In this document: positions 1-10,600 of the stretch, piece by piece
Position numbering within the stretch: the first letter of the stretch is position 1
Layout of the letters: each line of letters starts with the position of its first letter
Assembly: GCF_001949145.1 (NCBI RefSeq)
Contig: NW_019091488.1
Location: 17,340-58,888, forward strand
DNA: 41,549 nt
Source of the DNA: Acanthaster planci
Lineage: Eukaryota > Echinodermata > Asteroidea > Valvatida > Acanthasteridae
Reading direction: 5' to 3'
Notes under the pieces: generated by a model
Told to the model about the DNA's origin: nothing
The model's input: only the letters and a program-made list of their open reading frames with translations
Database searches by the model: none
Translations under genes and position numbers: made by a program

Positions 1-480
1 GTGAGGGCAGCGGTGACTCGGCGTCTCTCGGCGGCTGTGTGGCGTGGTCTGGTAACTAGGCGTGAGGCGCGGTCATGTAGGCACTTGGCCACGCCCCTCT
101 TGACGGACACTGGGTGGTGTGAGTCAAAGGCCAGGTACTGGTCGGTGTGGGTAGGCTTGCGATACACGGTGCTGGTCAGGCTGCCGTCGGGTTCCCTGTG
201 GACCATGGTGTCCAGGAATGCAATGCTGTTGTCTTGCTCATTCTCGATGGTGAACTGGATGCTGGGTTTGAGACTGTTCAGGTGGTTGAGGAGACGGCTG
301 GTTTGATCTTGTGGTGCAATGACAAAGGTGTCATCGACGTACCGCTTCCACAGGGTAGGACGGCAGTCGGGTGGGCAACTCTGCAGGGCTTCCTCCTCGA
401 ATGATTCCATGTACAGATTGGCAATAACCGCTGACACCGGACTACCCATAGCTGCTCCGTCTGTCTGTTCGTAGGGTGGT
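1..480 (-). pseudogene. Penelope-like element reverse transcriptase, C-terminal part (runs off left edge)
   Basis: The minus strand is open from about 480 down to base 1. It encodes the back half of a Penelope-like (PLE) reverse transcriptase. The tract QTDGAAMGSPVSAVIANLYM (Met codon at 449-447) matches the PLE block before the catalytic motif. The catalytic motif YVDDTF follows (YVDD at 330-341), then the block beginning FLDTMV and TVYRKPTHTDQYL. PLE proteins normally continue into a GIY-YIG endonuclease, which would lie left of the window. Its upstream part is missing: the reading frame entering from the right (next entry) is different and lacks the RT fingers/palm, so this copy is internally deleted. 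Seen: motifs and open frame. Inferred: non-functional relic. Confidence 0.88.
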
Positions 481-696
481 GTGATGGGCCGAACTCTCCT
501 CAGTTAGGTCTTGGAACTTGGCGAGTTGGCGGGCCTTGCACTTCTCGAACTCCCGGCGGCAACGGCGGTCGATATGCTGGGTGAGACGGGCACGGTCAGC
601 TTCACTGAAAGTGGACCGGATCTGGGCCAAAGTGGAGTCCACCTCGGCCTCGATGGTCTTCTTCGTGGCTCTGGTCAGGTGTATTCTCTCATGCAT
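442..696 (-). pseudogene. Penelope-like element, N-terminal region fragment
   Basis: An 84-codon minus-strand frame starts at Met 696-694. It is rich in charged helix-forming residues (tracts such as ATKKTIEAEVDSTLAQI and RCRREFEKCKARQL), the type of leader that precedes the RT domain in Penelope-like proteins. Around 480-500 it runs directly into the RT block of the previous entry but in another frame, ending in a stop at 442. An internal deletion with a frameshift has therefore removed the first half of the RT. No promoter or pLTR was recognised to its right before the pogo-like element at 835. Confidence 0.6.
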
Positions 697-834
697 TTAC
701 TGAACAGCGTTACCTCCTGATCATTGTTGAATGGAAAGTTCAACTGGAAATGTAGTTAGTTACAGGTCTTCCATCATCCTTCATCCAAATAGTTATAGAT
801 AGGATAATCACAATTTATAGAAAATTAACAAGTT

Positions 835-1716
835 CAGTAAACTCTTACTAAGTCAGCATTGTGTAATCCGTCATGTCGTCCAAGTTGGCCGTTTGACATA
901 AGTCCTGATCGTCTGTAATGCATTTCCATTGAATATTTCATTTCAAAGTCGGCATTTATAAGATGTCATTTCATATAAGTCGGCATGTTTTTCTCGGTCC
1001 CTTTTCCACAAAACCACAAAAATTCCTTTGTGTAAGTCGGCATTAAAAAATCACACTTCGGTATCAGTTTCCTTTGCTGTGGTTGCCAAGACGTGTCAAG
1101 TGACAAGTCCTGTGTGCGCGCACCCCGTACCCTGCATGAGTACATCAATATCAGTAACCCCCCTAGTGCTATACGCATGCACTTTGTCCATTTTGGGTGT
1201 CGCCTTATTGAACGTAGTCTGGTTCCCTGCTCAAAGATCGCGGACGACCCTTGATAATGATTCATCGACTAGTCGGAATCATCGGGTCTCTTATCCAGAC
1301 TATATTGAATAAAATTAACCAATGGCATGTGTGGATGAGCGTATGTTTCCTGTACCGTAACTTAGTATCATGTAGATGTACATACTGCACTGTCGAGTTC
1401 TGATGTGATATACAAGTGGCTTGCCGTCCTTGCTTCGATCTTAGGGGCACATGATTAATTATTGAATTTGCAGGATAATAATCGATAAAGAATTTGCTGG
1501 GATCGACCATGGAGGTAGAAATAAATTAAGGTAAATCAAAGCCATTGAGTTAGTGCAAGGAATCATAATGTACATGTACATTAATGTACATAGGCAATAC
1601 ATGTGTAAGTGTACATGTAAGTTGGCAAAATGATAAATTACAACACAAATTGGCATTTGCGTAAGTCGCCATAATTTCTTGAGTCCTGAGAGTGCCAACT
1701 TAGCCGGAGTCTACTG
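835..1716. mobile_element. pogo/Tigger-like non-autonomous DNA transposon with 'AAGTCGGCAT' subterminal repeats
   Basis: The left end reads CAGTAAACTCTTACTAAGTC and the right end, read inward on the opposite strand, CAGTAGACTCCGGCTAAGTT. The imperfect terminal inverted repeat starts with CAG, as in pogo/Tigger elements. A TA follows the right end (1717-1718); the left flank is TT, so one side of the expected TA duplication has mutated. Inside, copies of a motif near TAAGTCGGCAT recur at about 857, 946, 976 and 1033, with variants near 1619 and 1662 and in the right terminal repeat. No transposase is encoded. The 82- to 99-codon frames here have no recognisable content. Confidence 0.7.
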
Positions 1717-1718
1717 TA

Positions 1719-3050
1719 TTTTTAACAAGGGCTTCACTCATTTGAAACTCAGCAAAAGGCTCTCGAAAAAACTCAAACAGGAAAGCCAACACTGGTTGGT
1801 GACTTTTTGCTAGCTATCCATTAGTTGCACACGTATACTGTACTTCTCCCTCACAAAGTTGTTCCACATGATTAACATAACAAATTGCAGACAGTAGGTA
1901 CATAGACATACATTGTAAATTTCTAATGTAATTACCTTCAGTACGTTGTGTTTGCAAAATACAAAACTAGAAGAGTGCGCTTTTTCAATGATAGTGATAA
2001 ATTAGCAGCTTAAGAATTCCCTTGACTATCTTTGGTTGCTAAATTTTTTCTAGTTTAAATTTTGCGAGTCATTATTGTAAATGTTCAGTGCACTTACAGT
2101 AGAGACCACTTCCAAGCATGGTCTGCAAAACTGAATTTCATATTGTAGATTTTCAAGGAGATGCCCAAGTGTCTTTCGGTAAGTTGTGGGTGTGTGCTGA
2201 CTGATGTTGTTGAACATCCTCATTGCATAAGGATGAGGATAAAGAAGTTTATAGGTGCTCTTTTCCTGGTCAAGATACCTGTATTGTGGAGTAACTCATG
2301 AAATAAGTTTACATGCAGTGTTTTAAATTCGAAATTTTAAACTTAATGGCCAGCTTTGAGAGCATATATGCAACTTTAAACATAACTGGAGCTGAATTAA
2401 ACTTGGTGGTCTACCACACTGCTTCGACATTTCAGAGAACCCTGCATACATGAACCACTTGTTGGAATGGCATGAGTCAGTCACTTCACTGAGTTGGACC
2501 TACTGTACATGTACATGCATGCCATGATTTTGGCAACTTTAATAACTTCGCTTGAGTCTGAACTCGAATCGAGTCACTGTGACTTCTCTGTGAGCAAATA
2601 AGTCCCTCATTGGATGACCCAACTTGGTATACCTGTACAAGCCAAAGGCTACCGGTAATTTAACTATGTGTAACACTTCTGTCCTTAACTGTGAAATAAC
2701 TGTACATGTACACATGTAGGCTTATGGTACAGATGTACAGCATGTATCAAACACTGTTTTCCACATTTTGGTTTGTAATGGTGTGCACAATGTACATATA
2801 CTGTCCTAAAATGAGACTGTAAACATAATTCCATATTGTTATTTGCACTTCATGTTCTGTGCTCAGGCCATTGGTCTACAGCCTATGATGGAAATCTGGC
2901 AGATTTATGGTATATCTTGAATTTTAAGAAAAATCTGCATTGGTACTGATCAGTTTAAGATTGTGATGGGAGCATACAGACCTGTAGCCAACCATCAACT
3001 GGTGTTTAATTTCTTAGAAACTGTTGCATTCATGTAGACATTTTGGTATG
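1719..3050. other. Non-coding AT-rich stretch, no gene seen
   Basis: No coding region or element with definable ends was found. The stretch holds several TACATGTA palindromes (for example near 2510 and 2700) and a short hairpin near 2216-2240 (ATCCTCAT ... ATGAGGAT). All long frames are closed. Confidence 0.5.
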
Positions 3051-3059
3051 TAATACAAA

Positions 3060-3320
3060 ACTGCTGCAAACTGCTTGCTGACTACAATGACCTAAATACA
3101 AATCTCCCTTCATCCTTTGCCCCTTTATCCAGCCTGCAGCTTTCTTGACCTTTCCTTTTGTCCTCGTGCATTCATCCATGCTTGGTTGATTCTCCGTGTG
3201 ATTGTTTGTCCTGTCCACTTGTCATTTTGCCCTTGAGAAAGATTCTGCTAGGATCGAAACGTCTGGCCCTCCATATTCTGAGATATATATTTGGGTATAT
3301 ACATCCAGCAGAAGCCAGCA
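3060..3320 (+). mobile_element. Penelope-like element terminal (pLTR) fragment with conserved hairpin
   Basis: At 3232-3260 the sequence reads TTGAGAAA, then a 6-bp stem GATTCT / AGGATC (3241-3246 and 3250-3255) closed by GCT, then GAAACGTC. A short hairpin followed at once by CGAAACGTC is the hallmark of Penelope-like element terminal repeats, where it corresponds to stem II and the GAAA core of a hammerhead-ribozyme-like fold. The upstream core here (TTGAGAA) departs from the active CTGATGA, so self-cleavage is unlikely. Boundaries are approximate. The orientation is opposite to the PLE fragment at 1-696, so it is a separate insertion. Confidence 0.5.
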
Positions 3321-3459
3321 ATTCCACACTGACCTCCCTTACACCATTCTTATTTCTCATTTCAATTTTTCTATTTTGGGGTGGGTCATTAGTAAGACTA
3401 TTCTTTTCTTGTTTTTCTTGCAGATTTCCTGCCAATGAAGTGTGACACCTGCTTTAGAG

Positions 3460-4100
3460 TGTTTTGGTAAGATTAATTTGTATCCGTGAATGTATGACAA
3501 AGTGAGATGACGGAGTGGGATGAATTTTTTATCATTGGTACATATAGCTATGAAGATAAAGAGTGACCAACCGCAAACAGCTGAAATGGTTGCTTAAGAG
3601 AAATTTTACACATTACAATACAATTCCACCTCGCTAACTTCCATTACTGCAAGATTTTGTGGCACTTACCTACAACTCAGTGCACACAATTTGCCCACAC
3701 AGCTCAGACGTGTCATTTCTAGTTACGAAAAAATTGACAGCTTTTTCACATATTTGGGAGACAGTTGGCTATGCAATCTGTAACACACGAGAAACAGCTT
3801 CACACAGAACTGTTTAAGTGAATGTAGTTATTGGTTTGTCATCAAATTACGGACAAAAATGTGGAAAATTGAGACTCCATCTCGAATCACGTGACTTCAC
3901 TGAAGCCATGTTTGGTCACTGCAGGCAATGTTACTGACAACCTGCACAGGCCTGACAGTAATATTGGAACGTTGACGGGAAAAAGGTTGGATGCAACTGC
4001 CACCAAAACTCCGTCCACGGTCAGGAAAACCAAAGGGAGACTGCATGGCAGCCAAGCCTAAAGGACTCGTAGCTTCCAAGAGGAAAAGCGGCAGTTGGCA
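3460..4100. other. Non-coding stretch, no gene seen
   Basis: No open frame with recognisable content and no repeat ends. The part after about 3895 may be the decayed upstream region of the LINE that becomes readable at about 4130. Confidence 0.4.
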
Positions 4101-4129
4101 AATCGATTTTGAGCCTTTGTCCAAATAGA

Positions 4130-5931
4130 TAAGAGTTGCTGGCTTCCCCCTCATTTAACCATGGTTCGCAAGTTCTTAGTAAACCTACTGACATAGCTAA
4201 TACCTTAAACAATCATTTTGTTTCAGTTTTGTCACCACCTGTTACTGTTAGCGATGATCCTCCTACTTGCAATTTCCCTATTCCTGAGTTTTCCTTTATT
4301 GCATTTACCAATGGTGACATTCACAATATCATTAAGTCCCTCCCCGCTGGGAAGGCCTCTGGTCCTGGTGGAATTAGTGCTACTTTTTTGCATAATACTG
4401 TGTCTCCCATATCACCCATTCTTTATAAAGTTTTTCAAATTTCTCTCATTAAGGGTCAACTTCTGATTAGTTGGAAACTTAGTAACATCTCTCCTATTTT
4501 TAAGTCCGGTGACCGTTCTCTATTACTGTATTAATAATAGATCAGTCGCTCTCACCTCTTTGGTTAGCAAGTTGATGGAGAGGATTTTGCCAAATGGTAT
4601 ATTGACTCACTTGAATGACAATTGTCTTCTCAGCGAAAACCAACATGGCTTTATTGCTGGCAGGTCATGTGTAACCTAGCTTTTGAACGTTCACCATGCT
4701 TGGGTTTCCATTCTGGAGCAGCGAAGCACACCGAGGATACTCTGTAGATGCTCTTTTTCTAGACATCTCCTAAGCTTTTGATCGAATGCTTCACCATAAT
4801 TTGCTTAGATACCAAACTTGCTGTCAGGTTCAACATTAGGGGTTCCCTTTGGAAATGGATTAAAGATTTCCTGGTTGGTCGTCAACTAAGGGTACGCTTT
4901 CTTGGGGAAACATCTGAAAGGGCCTGTGTCTTGTTAGGTGTGCTACAGGGGAGTGTGCTTGGACCCCTAATGTTCAATGTATTCATCAATGATATCACCT
5001 GTGGTTTGAAATCTGACTGTGTCTTACTTGCTGATGATGTCTTGATGTTCAACCCAATTAAATCTGATTTTGATGTTACTGTTGTACAACATGACCTAGA
5101 TAAACTGTATGAGTGGAGTATTGACAACGGAATGACCTTTAGTGCTACCAAATCTAAGGTACATGTACTAATGCTTGTTACTAGAAAACGTAATCTGTAT
5201 TTGCCTGTTTGTACTCTTAGTTGTTCTCAATTGTCAGTCACTAGTTCGTTAAAGTATCTCGGTGTTAGTCTGAATTCCCAGTTAACGTGATCACGAATGA
5301 TCGCGTTAACAATGTTGTTTCCTGTGCTAACAGAATGCTCAGACTAATTAAGTCTGTTGCTTTTAATTTTTCTGTTCCCGCCAAATTATGCTTGTATAAG
5401 AGCCTAGTTCTTCCCCTGTTGGAGTATGGAGTACCCGCTTGGCTCCCTAGCACTAAAAGATGCAGATGGAAGCTCTTGAGCATGTCCAGAAGTGTTTGAC
5501 CTTATTCATCCTAGGTCAACAAATCGGTGAAATGTCATACTCTGACCAACCCTCGGCTTTGAAATGGTCTTCTTTATCATGCCGACATAATTATTTATAA
5601 TTTTATTTGTTGTCAAATGCTTGTTTAACCCTAACAGTACCAAATCCTCCAATTTCCATACGATTTTACATACACCCTTGGGGGTTCGGATTAATATAAT
5701 CAAATGTGAATCGGCCAATAGGAACATCATCGTTAACCACATCCTACTGCTTTAATGTTCAAACATTTGCAAGCTAGAACTCAATCTCTACATGTACATC
5801 TGAATGCAATTAATACATTTCCAAGGATTTGGTCAGCCTTGCCAACAGAATTCTGCAACTCAGTAATTACTAACTCCTTATCCTCGTTGTTGAGATACGA
5901 GGAGGCTGTTGCTGCGTTGAATGTCCTCTAA
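4130..5931 (+). pseudogene. Dead LINE (Jockey/CR1-superclade) reverse transcriptase ORF
   Basis: Non-LTR retrotransposon RT can be followed through several frames. 4136-4534 holds the pre-fingers region with LPAGKASGPGGI. 4535-4780 holds the SVALTS.VSKLMERI and ENQHGFIAGRSC blocks, broken by stops. 4778-5290 holds GVLQGSVLGP (4937-4966) and the catalytic block LLADDVLMF (ADD at 5030-5038), where the usual aromatic before ADD is Leu. 5287-5499 continues with the thumb region (LPLLEYGVPAW). The C-terminal tract FPRIWSALP through AVAALNVL and a stop at 5929-5931 is still readable. Multiple stops and frameshifts make it inactive. No endonuclease domain was recognised upstream, so the copy is probably 5'-truncated. 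Confidence 0.85.
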
Positions 5932-5987
5932 AATGTGCCTTTTTTTAAAATTGCGTCTCATTTTCACACTAATGTTTTTTAGGTGTA

Positions 5988-6674
5988 CAGTGGAATGCCA
6001 CTGTAACGAACGAAACAGGGTCCACGCTAAATGTTCGGTACAGCGGTCGTTCGGTATAGCAACTTTAACTGCCAACGTTTCGTTGCCATGTTGAATAGCG
6101 CCCTCTCTTGTCTAACCGAAGTGCACCTTCTTGTGATACCTTGGTTCGCTGTTTTCGTGATGTTTTGCCGTTGCATTCAAGTTTAAGGTTTCTAGAAATG
6201 TATCTGTTAATTATTTTTGTTTTTTATTTAAACTTGAGTCTAAAAATTGATATCAAGTTTATGCTAAAAGTTGTGAAACTACTGCTCAGGATCGATCTCT
6301 GATACATGCTGTGGTGAATCTCGCTTTATTTTTGTATCAGCGGCGCCCTCTTTAGACTATTATTAGTGCAATGCCACCATGCTTGTACATGCGGTTTTCT
6401 TCGGCACCTGATCATGTGGAGTCGCAAACCAGTGTCTATTCAATACCATTGACAACTAGTGGATTTCCCTTCTAATCCTTGGGGAAATAATGGCCACTTG
6501 TCACTTGCCAACATAAAAACACCGACTGTTTTATCATGTTGACATTCGGGAATTACAAACGGCAACTGAATAGTGTTCGGTAGGTTCTGTGCACAAATTA
6601 TTGGGAGCCAAGGACGATGTTCGGTACAGCCGAATGTTCGGTATAGCTGTGTTCAGTATAGTGGCACTCCACTG
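5988..6674. mobile_element. pogo-like MITE inserted in the LINE 3' region
   Basis: Terminal inverted repeats: the left end reads CAGTGGAATGCCACTGTAAC and the right end, inverted, CAGTGGAGTGCCACTATACT. Both sides are flanked by TA (5986-5987 and 6675-6676), the target duplication of the Tc1/mariner-pogo group. Near each end the motif ATGTTCGGTA(C/T)AGC is repeated (about 6033 and 6048; inverted-side copies near 6619, 6636 and 6650). No transposase frame is present. It separates the end of the LINE coding region from its tail. Confidence 0.85.
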
Positions 6675-6676
6675 TA

Positions 6677-7075
6677 ATTGTACATGAATCTATTCTGTTT
6701 AACTCACATATTTTTATCCATTTTTTGTTTTGTTTTGGTTTTGTTCTCTATTCTTATCACCATTATGTAAGTATGATTTTCTGTTTTTAATGTCCGTATC
6801 ATGCCCTGAAGTACATGTATGTGTCTCATTTTGATCTCTTCTACATGTATTTTAAATAGTCAAATGTTTTACCTTAAATACATGTAGTTAATCTATGTCT
6901 TTTATTGACCCACAACCAGATGTGGGGCAGCAGGTCTACAGATCACAGTAATTTTATTGCTGTTGCTATCCCTGGCCCATCTGGGAGTATTGATCTGTTT
7001 TGTACTGTATTAATTGTTTCGTGTTATCCTGTCATGTCTATTGTTTTGGCCAAATAAAGAATAATTTTAAATCAG
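6677..7075 (+). mobile_element. 3' tail of the LINE, with polyadenylation signal
   Basis: After the MITE the LINE 3' untranslated region resumes. It ends in an AATAAA signal (7053-7058) followed by a short A/T-rich run. The tract has no coding frame. Assignment to the LINE at 4130-5931 is by position and orientation only. Confidence 0.5.
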
Positions 7076-7199
7076 GGGCAAATTGCCACAATCCACTGTG
7101 TTGATCAGGTGGTCAATGCCAGCAAAAATGACGGATGCACTTGGAAGTGTGAGCTCATCACATGCACGGTGTTGCGTTACCCGCATTAATGGAGCCCAC

Positions 7200-9047
7200 T
7201 AAATGCTGCAATCGAAAGTGCCGGAACAAGAGTTCGGGAGGAACAATGAATACAGCCAGCTCCACCGGAGTCAGAGTGGCTGCAGAAAAGATAAGTGGTG
7301 GCCGTGGGTAAGGTCATGAAGAGCATGATGGGTGAATTTGCCAAGACTTTTACTCAAATAGTTTCGACCACAAGCACTGCTGGTATCGAAAACTCTGACA
7401 GAGGCAAACAGCATGAACCTCATGCAAGACCTGCAGCAGCAGCTGGAGCCCCGTCACTCTCAAAACGTGAGTGAACAGTCGCAAACTTTGAGGAAGCGCT
7501 CAATGCAGGACGTTTCTTACTCCAAGGATAGCATAACAGATGATGTCTGCACTAGTAAGCAGGAGGTCGTGGGTTCGAGTCCCACCTGAGTAAGCTTGTG
7601 AATTTTTTTCACAAGCTTTCGGACAAGCACCGAACATACAGTGTTTATTAACATATACATTGGGTAAGGACAAAACCTGTTAGGCCCAAAAAAAGTCAGT
7701 CCCTGGTCAGCGTGCGCGTTGATTTTGAACATGCGCGTCAATGTTTTTTTTCTCAAAATTTTCAAAACAGCACCCTCTATTTCCGCACTGCCTGAATGTT
7801 CGCGAGTAGACTGATTCCCAGCTACAAGTCCATAAGTTGGAAGGGGAATTTGTTAAAGGAACCAAACTAATTCGTTGGCAGCTTGTACCAGGTGATAGAT
7901 CCATTACAAATGTTTAATGTTGATGTCGAACACAAACAGAAGATGACCATGAGTAGGTTACAAAGTTGCAGCCAGCTGATCAACAACAATGGCGGATGAC
8001 GTGTGATGTGCTACTACTAGCCTTTGCTCTTTGAAGCCAACCCCATCCCCCCCCCCAAAAAAACGCATTGCCACGTCTATTCTGGAACTTTGGTCTGACC
8101 GGAGGCCGAGTATTTGTTTAGGTTTTTTTTTGCCTTATATAAAACAGACGATGTGAAGGTTGGAAAAAGACCCGTACATCATCCAAGCCTTGCCCTTTCC
8201 ACTGATAAACTAAATTCCCAAGAAGAGGCATAAATAACTGTATGCAACAATGACTTGGATGTACAGGCCCATGAGGCAGACTCAGACTTGGCTGAATTCC
8301 AAGAAATGGTGGATGACTTGGCTGATTTTGAAACCAAAGGGACCAGTCGATCCAATATGCAGCCAGAACTGGCAGCTATTATGAGCAATCCCATGGCTTC
8401 TGTCAAAAATGGCTTCTGAAAAAATCAAAGTGTTAGCCAAGCAGATTATTAGACCAGCCAATTGCAAGAGCCTGGTAGTGCCTGCAGCCAACTTGGAGAT
8501 TTGGTACTCTGTAAATGTCAAAATAAAAACCAAGGACCTGGCCCTACAAAAGACACAAAGCTTGGTGCTTAAGGACATTGTTGCTTTACTGAACTAAATC
8601 TTGGGGGGCAGTGAAAACAAAAGCGTCCTTGAACGCAACGGCATCTTTGACTCAACTGAACAAAGGGCTGAGGTTGCGAATAGCCTCATTTCAAGAAGCC
8701 AGAGGAAGGAAGCATTCAAACCCGCCATAGAGGACACCTACCGTCCTCTGTGTGGTAGACTATCCACAGACTTGCTCTTTAGGGGACGACTTAACGAAGA
8801 CCGTCGAGGAGCTCAAGGACACAAAAAACATCTGTGGCAGTGTCACACAGAAAATGGTAAGCTGGCCAAAAAATGGCATAGCCTACAGGCTGAGATTTTC
8901 AGCCATCAACACCACAAGAGAGGCTACCAACCTCCATATTCCCAGCACCAGTCACAGGGGCACAGGGATCAGCGCCCGTATCAGGAAAAATACTCTCAGC
9001 CCTTCAGGAAGAAAGGGACATGGAAAAGAAGTGGAATCTTCTACTGA
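7200..9047 (+). pseudogene. DIRS-like retroelement Gag-type ORF, broken and SINE-interrupted
   Basis: Parts of a DIRS-type ORF1 protein are readable in shifting frames. The tract from 8311 reads DLADFETKGTSRSNMQPELA. From 8409 come EKIKVLAKQIIRPANCKSLV and NLEIWYSV followed by LALQKTQSLV, the conserved block of this family (charged start, RPxNC, PxxNxEIW, LQKxQ). From 8601 come SRSQRKEAFKPAIEDTYRPL and a Gln/His/Tyr-rich C-terminal tract (about residues 95-135 of that frame). Stops at several points and frameshifts near 8410 and 8598 disable it. The region between about 7510 and 8165 is not Gag-like and contains an inserted tRNA-derived SINE. The RT fragment in the next entry follows in the order expected for DIRS elements. 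Confidence 0.7.
7535..7620 (+). mobile_element. tRNA-derived SINE fragment
   Basis: The segment at 7546-7590 looks like the 3' half of a tRNA. It has an anticodon-arm-like CTGC...GCAG and a perfect T-arm (GTGGG 569-573 / CCCAC 581-585 in the 7000s). B-box GGTTCGAGTCC is at 7572-7582. It is followed at once by a perfect 11-bp hairpin, AAGCTTGTGAA (7592-7602) with TTCACAAGCTT (7608-7618). Bases 7546-7575 match 19181-19210 at 29 of 30 positions, so this is a dispersed family. The opposite strand reads VGLEPTTS, a familiar false-protein signature of such SINEs. The 5' tRNA half (A box) is not clear here. Confidence 0.7.
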
Positions 9048-9109
9048 CCATCTACATGTACATCATGTGAGCAGCATTCTCTCTATTTATGACTGCCAAG
9101 TTACCAATA

Positions 9110-9640
9110 CAGTAAATAATTTCAGAGGGGGCAAGACTAGTTTGCATTTATATGCTGATAACTTAGACAAAATAACTTCAGAAAGTTGGATACTAGGCAA
9201 ATTAAAAATGGCATTGACCTTGAATTCGACTCTGCACCACGCCAAGTCTCCTTTCCACATAATATAAAAATTTTCTAATTTGGAAGATGAGGTGATTGAC
9301 ACTGAGGTGGCAGTACTGTTAGAAAAAGAGGTTATTGAAGAGACATCACACAAACCTGGGGAGTTCATCTCTAATATTTTCATGAGAGAAAAGTAGGATA
9401 GGAGCTACATGTATAGGCTCATATTAAATTTAAAACCTCTGAATAAGCAGATCAAATACCACCAATTGCGCTTATCTCGTGAGAAGAGATTGCTACTTTG
9501 CATCAATTGATTTGAAAGATGCTTACTACTCCATCTTAGTGTCAGAAACTCACAGGAAGTACTTAAAGTTCAAGTGGAAGGGAAAATTATTCATGTCTAC
9601 AGCGCTCTACCTACCCAAAGAGTTGCTACATATGCAAATT
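9110..9640 (+). pseudogene. DIRS-like reverse transcriptase fragment
   Basis: The N-terminal RT blocks of DIRS-type retroelements are readable across two or three frames. ITSESWILGKLK (about 9173) is followed by a tract ending VIEETSHKPGEFISNIFMRE (about 9331-9390), then YRLILNLKPLNKQIKYHQLR (about 9413-9472). From 9479 the tract continues RDCYFASIDLKDAYYSI, with IDLKDAYYS at 9506-9532 carrying the first catalytic Asp, then HRKYLKFKWKGKLF. The protein loses similarity after about 9640, before the YxDD motif. RNase H and tyrosine-recombinase domains were not seen, so the copy is 3'-truncated. A stop interrupts the frame near 9395. Confidence 0.82.
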
Positions 9641-10017
9641 TTCCATGCGCGTATTATTCATTTGCTGACACGATTTGATCACCCATGGTGCACCCTGACC
9701 TCTCACAATGCAGGCCTCACCGCCATGATCGTCCTTCTTTTCTCAGTGCCGTAACGTAAGAGAATGTCTTTCGAGGCATCTTCGATTTATCGAGTTTCCG
9801 TTTTCACTACACGGTTGTGTTTCGATTTTATCACCTTTCCTTCCATTGTAAATAAAGTGTAACCTAGATTTTTGTGTTTGTATTTTTGTGTTCTTTCTTC
9901 AGTTTTCTTGTTTGTGTATCCTGCAGGTGTTTACCGTTGGTATTACTAGGCTCGTTCCAGCTACACTGTGTCTACCCTACATGTGAATTATAGGCCGTAG
10001 CTGGTTGAATTCAGCGT

Positions 10018-10600
10018 CGGCTTTCAACTGGATATCACCAGGTCATTAGACCTCATTTTACTGGTCCCTCTGCCTGGAATTCTGCAACCCCCGTTGACCT
10101 TGACTGGGACTGTTTCCACGGCCCTGGCTGCTACCTCAACCGCCGGGCCGCCCGCCACAGGGTGCTTCAAGCACACCATGGTGCGGGCTCTTAATTGGCA
10201 TCACTGGATCTCATTTCTCCTGGTCCCTCTGCCCATTCCTATTGACCTTGTCCAGGAACACACCCAGGCATTCTGCCTCTTGCAGCCCTGTCTGCCACCT
10301 CTGCTGCCGGGCCGCCTGCCGCCCGGCTTCAAGCCACCGCAGTCCATCTGTGACTCAGGCTTTCAACTAGACATCATCAAGCCGTCTTCTCTACCGGTCC
10401 CTCTGTCCGTAATTCTGCAGTTCCCCATTGATTTCGACCGGGAATGCACCCTAGGCGTTCTGCCTCCTGCGACCCCTTCTGCCACCTCTGCTGTCTGGTC
10501 GCCCGCCACCGGAAAAGGCAAGCGCTTCTCATCATCATCAAATACCTCGACCACCACGAACGTACCTCTGCAGCTTGAATGTCGGCCTTCCAATTCATCA
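10018..10600 (+). repeat. Degenerate tandem repeat, three to four units of roughly 150-190 bp
   Basis: Three successive units share the order 'TCAACTGGATATCA', 'CTGGTCCCTCTGCC', 'ATTCTGCA', 'ATTGACCTTG'. The last motif occurs at about 10092, 10239 and 10427. The first motif has versions near 10025, 10195 and 10360, and a more diverged fourth start lies near 10580. Spacing is irregular (about 147 and 188 bp), so units have gained or lost sequence. Confidence 0.5.

Noticed and set aside
1-720. Plus-strand frames of 61-101 codons at the left end
   Set aside because: They lie opposite the minus-strand Penelope-like coding sequence and are antisense shadows.
7517-7765. Minus-strand frame reading VGLEPTTS
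   Set aside because: This is the well-known false protein read from tRNA-derived SINE sequence, not a gene.
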